Shown here: positions 7,423 to 9,023 of the stretch, piece after piece
Layout: the number at the start of each line of letters is the position of its first letter
How positions within the stretch are numbered: the first letter of the stretch is position 1
Origin: JAHEYF01 sp045805185
Lineage (GTDB): Bacteria; Bacteroidota; Bacteroidia; B-17B0; Aurantibacillaceae
Direction of reading: 5' to 3'
Length of the DNA stretch: 9,023 nucleotides
NCBI GenBank assembly: GCA_045805185.1
Contig: JBJMLS010000085.1
Span: forward strand, 1 to 9,023
Translations under genes and position numbers: made by a program
The notes under the pieces: model-generated
Databases searched by the model: none
Seen by the model: the letters and a program-made list of their open reading frames with translations, nothing else
What the model was told of the DNA's origin: nothing

Positions 7423-7444
7423 TTTTTTAACACCAGAGCCGAAC

Positions 7445-7558
7445 GGTAGCTGAGCGGAGTATCGGTAGCTGAGCGGAGTATCGATAGCTGAGCGGAGTAT
7501 CGGTAGCTGAGCGGAGTATGGGTAGCTGAGCGGAGTATGGGTAGCTGAGCGGAGCCGA
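7445..7558. repeat. Six tandem 19-bp repeats, GGTAGCTGAGCGGAGTATC type
   Basis: Six units follow without spacers, starting at 7445, 7464, 7483, 7502, 7521 and 7540. Units 1 and 2 are identical. Unit 3 begins GA instead of GG. Units 4 and 5 end in TATG. Unit 6 ends in CCGA and completes a hairpin with the bases after it. All six share TAGCTGAGCGGAG. GAGCCGAA occurs just before the array (7436-7443) and again in its last unit (7552-7559), so the array looks like local expansion inside one original palindromic element. It fills the junction between convergent genes. No protein frame is supported. The copy number is likely to vary between strains. Confidence 0.93.
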
Positions 7559-7569
7559 AGCTACTTTTT
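7541..7569 (+). terminator. REP-like hairpin with T-tract, candidate ftcD terminator
   Basis: GTAGCT (7541-7546) pairs perfectly with AGCTAC (7559-7564) around the loop GAGCGGAGCCGA, and two G-U pairs could extend the stem outward. TTTTT (7565-7569) follows on the plus strand, as in an intrinsic terminator for ftcD transcripts. The stem is short and the loop of 12 nt is large, so termination may be weak. The right arm and T-tract overlap the stop codon and last lysine codons of the minus-strand gene. The loop equals, inverted, that of the hairpin at 503-530. Confidence 0.5.
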
Positions 7570-8229
7570 CCTCTTCCCTAATCCCCAGTACAGCTCCAGC
7601 CCGATATTAATGTAAGTGGTATTTCTGGAAGTGCTCAGGCCACTTAAAGAAGTTACCTGTTCAAAACAAACCTGAGTAGGATCGAAGCGCCAGGTCATAA
7701 AGTTCACGCTTGTATAAAAGCCAAGCGTCATATTATCTTCCGCAAAAAAATTAATGCTATATCCGGGCTCAATTACCGGAGCAGAGACATGCGGATCGGG
7801 CGGTGTACCCTGGAGGCAAACAACTCCCGTGAATTTGGACTTGTTATATCCCATATTCAAAAAGAAAGTACTGAAAGTTTTATTGGAATGAAAGTGATTG
7901 TATCCTACTTTAACGTAAGCGGTATTCATTTCCATTTTTGTATTGATCCCGTATTTAAGACGATTACTCACTGATAAAAGTCCATTTTTATAACCGATCC
8001 CAATAAAGCCCCACTCTTTTATCCGGAAGCTGAGCGAGAAATTAGTCTCGTAGATACCGATGAATTTCCTCCGGAACACTTCATTCGAAGAAGGATTCGG
8101 GATCCCGGCATTGAGCCTGATCGACACCAATGGCAGCTTAACAGTTATCGGCGCGGGAACATCATCCTGCGCGTACAGCCGAACCGCAAGCGAACAGGTA
8201 AACAGGATGAATTTAAGTACCCGGATCAT
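7561..8229 (-). CDS. Putative outer-membrane beta-barrel protein, function unknown
   Basis: This 222-residue protein starts with a probable Sec signal peptide: basic MIRVLK, a hydrophobic stretch, and LYA-QDD giving likely cleavage after Ala20. The mature part alternates polar and aromatic or hydrophobic residues in strand-like blocks such as FIGIYETNFSLSFRI, WGFIGIGY, TAYVKVGYNHF, STFFLNMGYN and TYINIGLELYWGLG. This is typical of small Bacteroidota outer-membrane barrels. Cys138 and Cys188 lie in the mature part and could form a disulfide. The C-terminus is GKRKK. I recognise no specific family, ligand or enzyme motif; a periplasmic or secreted beta-rich protein is the alternative. It starts 49 bp after the DUF2071 gene on the same strand, so the two may be cotranscribed. 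Its TAG stop lies inside the arm of the repeat hairpin at 7541-7564, and it converges with ftcD. Confidence 0.8.
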   Translation of the reverse strand: MIRVLKFILFTCSLAVRLYAQDDVPAPITVKLPLVSIRLNAGIPNPSSNEVFRRKFIGIYETNFSLSFRIKEWGFIGIGYKNGLLSVSNRLKYGINTKMEMNTAYVKVGYNHFHSNKTFSTFFLNMGYNKSKFTGVVCLQGTPPDPHVSAPVIEPGYSINFFAEDNMTLGFYTSVNFMTWRFDPTQVCFEQVTSLSGLSTSRNTTYINIGLELYWGLGKRKK

Positions 8230-8278
8230 AAACCTTAAAATTACGGTTTTTTAGGAAACGAAATCAAGGCTGTATTTA

Positions 8279-8992
8279 TTATCCGATGAGCTTAGCCTTT
8301 CTTACCAGTATTTCAGAACCCTCTGCCATAAATACCGTGTCTGGCTTCCTCGCTTGTAAAAAGTCAAATCTTTCACCGTACACCTCCTTAAAGTTACAGT
8401 CCAGCTCATAAGACTCAATGTCGTGGATCAGCCATTGCGGGTGCTCTACAGCATATTCATAAGTTTGGCGACTGTTCTTTGAAGTATAGCCCCAGTAATG
8501 CTCTGTGATAAATTCTTCAAGACTTTCCTTCTGAAGAGATTTCTTTTTCACGGAAGCTTTAACGGAAATGCTGTTCCATTCCGGTTTCTTCCAGCTGTAA
8601 CTGACCACGAAATGATCCGTACCCTGCTCGAACCTGTTCCGCATTCTCATCGTTTCGTATTGCTCATTGTACAGGCTGTTCGCCATTAAAGTAATGATGT
8701 GCTTCGATACAATTTCTTTGATAAACACAACACCTCTCCTCCACTCCGTTCCCGTATTGTACTTTACATAGAACCTGAGGTTCACTTCTTCGAAATTGGT
8801 ATGCTTCGGCCATTTGATCCCCCATACTTTCGTTTCGAGGAACATGAATCCAACCAGGCTCAGAAAACACTTTCCGTTGAACAGGTCGAGCTCCGTATTT
8901 GCAGGGAGAAAGGGCTTAAGAAGTTCCGGCTCGACTTCGTAATTCATCATTACAAGGTTCTTCCAGTAAGCGCTCAGGAATTCAGGTTGCAT
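8279..8992 (-). CDS. DUF2071 (YqjF-like) family protein
   Basis: This 237-residue cytoplasmic protein has no signal peptide or membrane segment. It shows the DUF2071 pattern throughout: FLSAYWKNLVMMNYEVEPELL and PANTELDLFNGKCFLSLVGF near the N-terminus, EVNLRFYVKY (69-78), RRGVVFIKEIV (85-95), EHYWGY (164-169), and a terminal FMAEGSEILVRKAKL. The family is thought to have an acetoacetate-decarboxylase-like beta fold, but its biochemical role is unknown and none is claimed here. The start is well set: an in-frame TAA lies six codons upstream of the ATG at 8990-8992, so the gene is complete. It is the first visible gene of a probable two-gene minus-strand unit with the barrel protein. Its promoter would lie mostly beyond the right edge. 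Confidence 0.9.
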   Translation of the reverse strand: MQPEFLSAYWKNLVMMNYEVEPELLKPFLPANTELDLFNGKCFLSLVGFMFLETKVWGIKWPKHTNFEEVNLRFYVKYNTGTEWRRGVVFIKEIVSKHIITLMANSLYNEQYETMRMRNRFEQGTDHFVVSYSWKKPEWNSISVKASVKKKSLQKESLEEFITEHYWGYTSKNSRQTYEYAVEHPQWLIHDIESYELDCNFKEVYGERFDFLQARKPDTVFMAEGSEILVRKAKLIG

Positions 8993-9023
8993 TAGTTGTG
9001 CAGGATCATTTTAATGTGAGGTA

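Noticed and set aside
7445..7558. CRISPR array
   Set aside because: Units are contiguous 19-mers with no unique spacers, and no cas gene is present.
8230..8260. Promoter-like TAATTTTA on the minus strand upstream of the barrel gene
   Set aside because: It lies only about 6 nt from the start codon, which would place the transcript start at or inside the ATG, and its last base departs from the consensus.

Overview
The window looks like chromosomal DNA of a Bacteroidota bacterium, probably a free-living lineage related to the Chitinophagia or Sphingobacteriia. The evidence is indirect. Start codons mostly lack a Shine-Dalgarno sequence and have A-rich leaders. One promoter fits the Bacteroidota consensus (TTTG, then TAnnTTTG). 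The genes are types common in that phylum: a beta-barrel-like secreted protein, a DUF2071 protein and a fused formiminotransferase-cyclodeaminase. No rRNA, tRNA, CRISPR array, transposase or phage gene is visible.

Bases 1-4300 hold the 3' part of an SMC/condensin-like operon. A MukE/MksE/JetB-like winged-helix subunit is cut by the left edge. A 1228-residue MukB/MksB/JetC-like coiled-coil ATPase follows, and a clear intrinsic terminator ends the unit. A kleisin gene (mksF/jetA) would be expected upstream, outside the window. The Toprim nuclease that completes Wadjet anti-plasmid systems (JetD/MksG) is not in the usual place after the ATPase. Either this is a nuclease-free Mks-type condensin or the nuclease lies elsewhere.

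Bases 4300-5640 hold a self-inhibited (class II) Fic adenylyltransferase with a C-terminal winged helix. It is preceded by an AT-rich tandem array of ATATGTTGAA / TTCAACATAT dyads. A consensus promoter sits inside the gene-proximal repeat unit, so the array looks like a multi-site operator, perhaps autoregulatory.

Bases 5734-7422 encode bifunctional glutamate formiminotransferase / formimino-THF cyclodeaminase, the last steps of one histidine degradation route, without hut neighbours. Two minus-strand genes converge on it: a putative outer-membrane beta-barrel protein (7561-8229) and, upstream of that, a DUF2071 protein (8279-8992).

The convergent junction at 7436-7569 holds six tandem 19-bp units ending in a hairpin. 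The hairpin loop is the same 12-nt sequence, in reverse orientation, as the loop of a hairpin between the two condensin genes (503-530). This suggests a dispersed stem-variable, loop-conserved palindromic repeat family. The two structured noncoding regions, the Fic operator array and this repeat family, are the least explained parts of the window.
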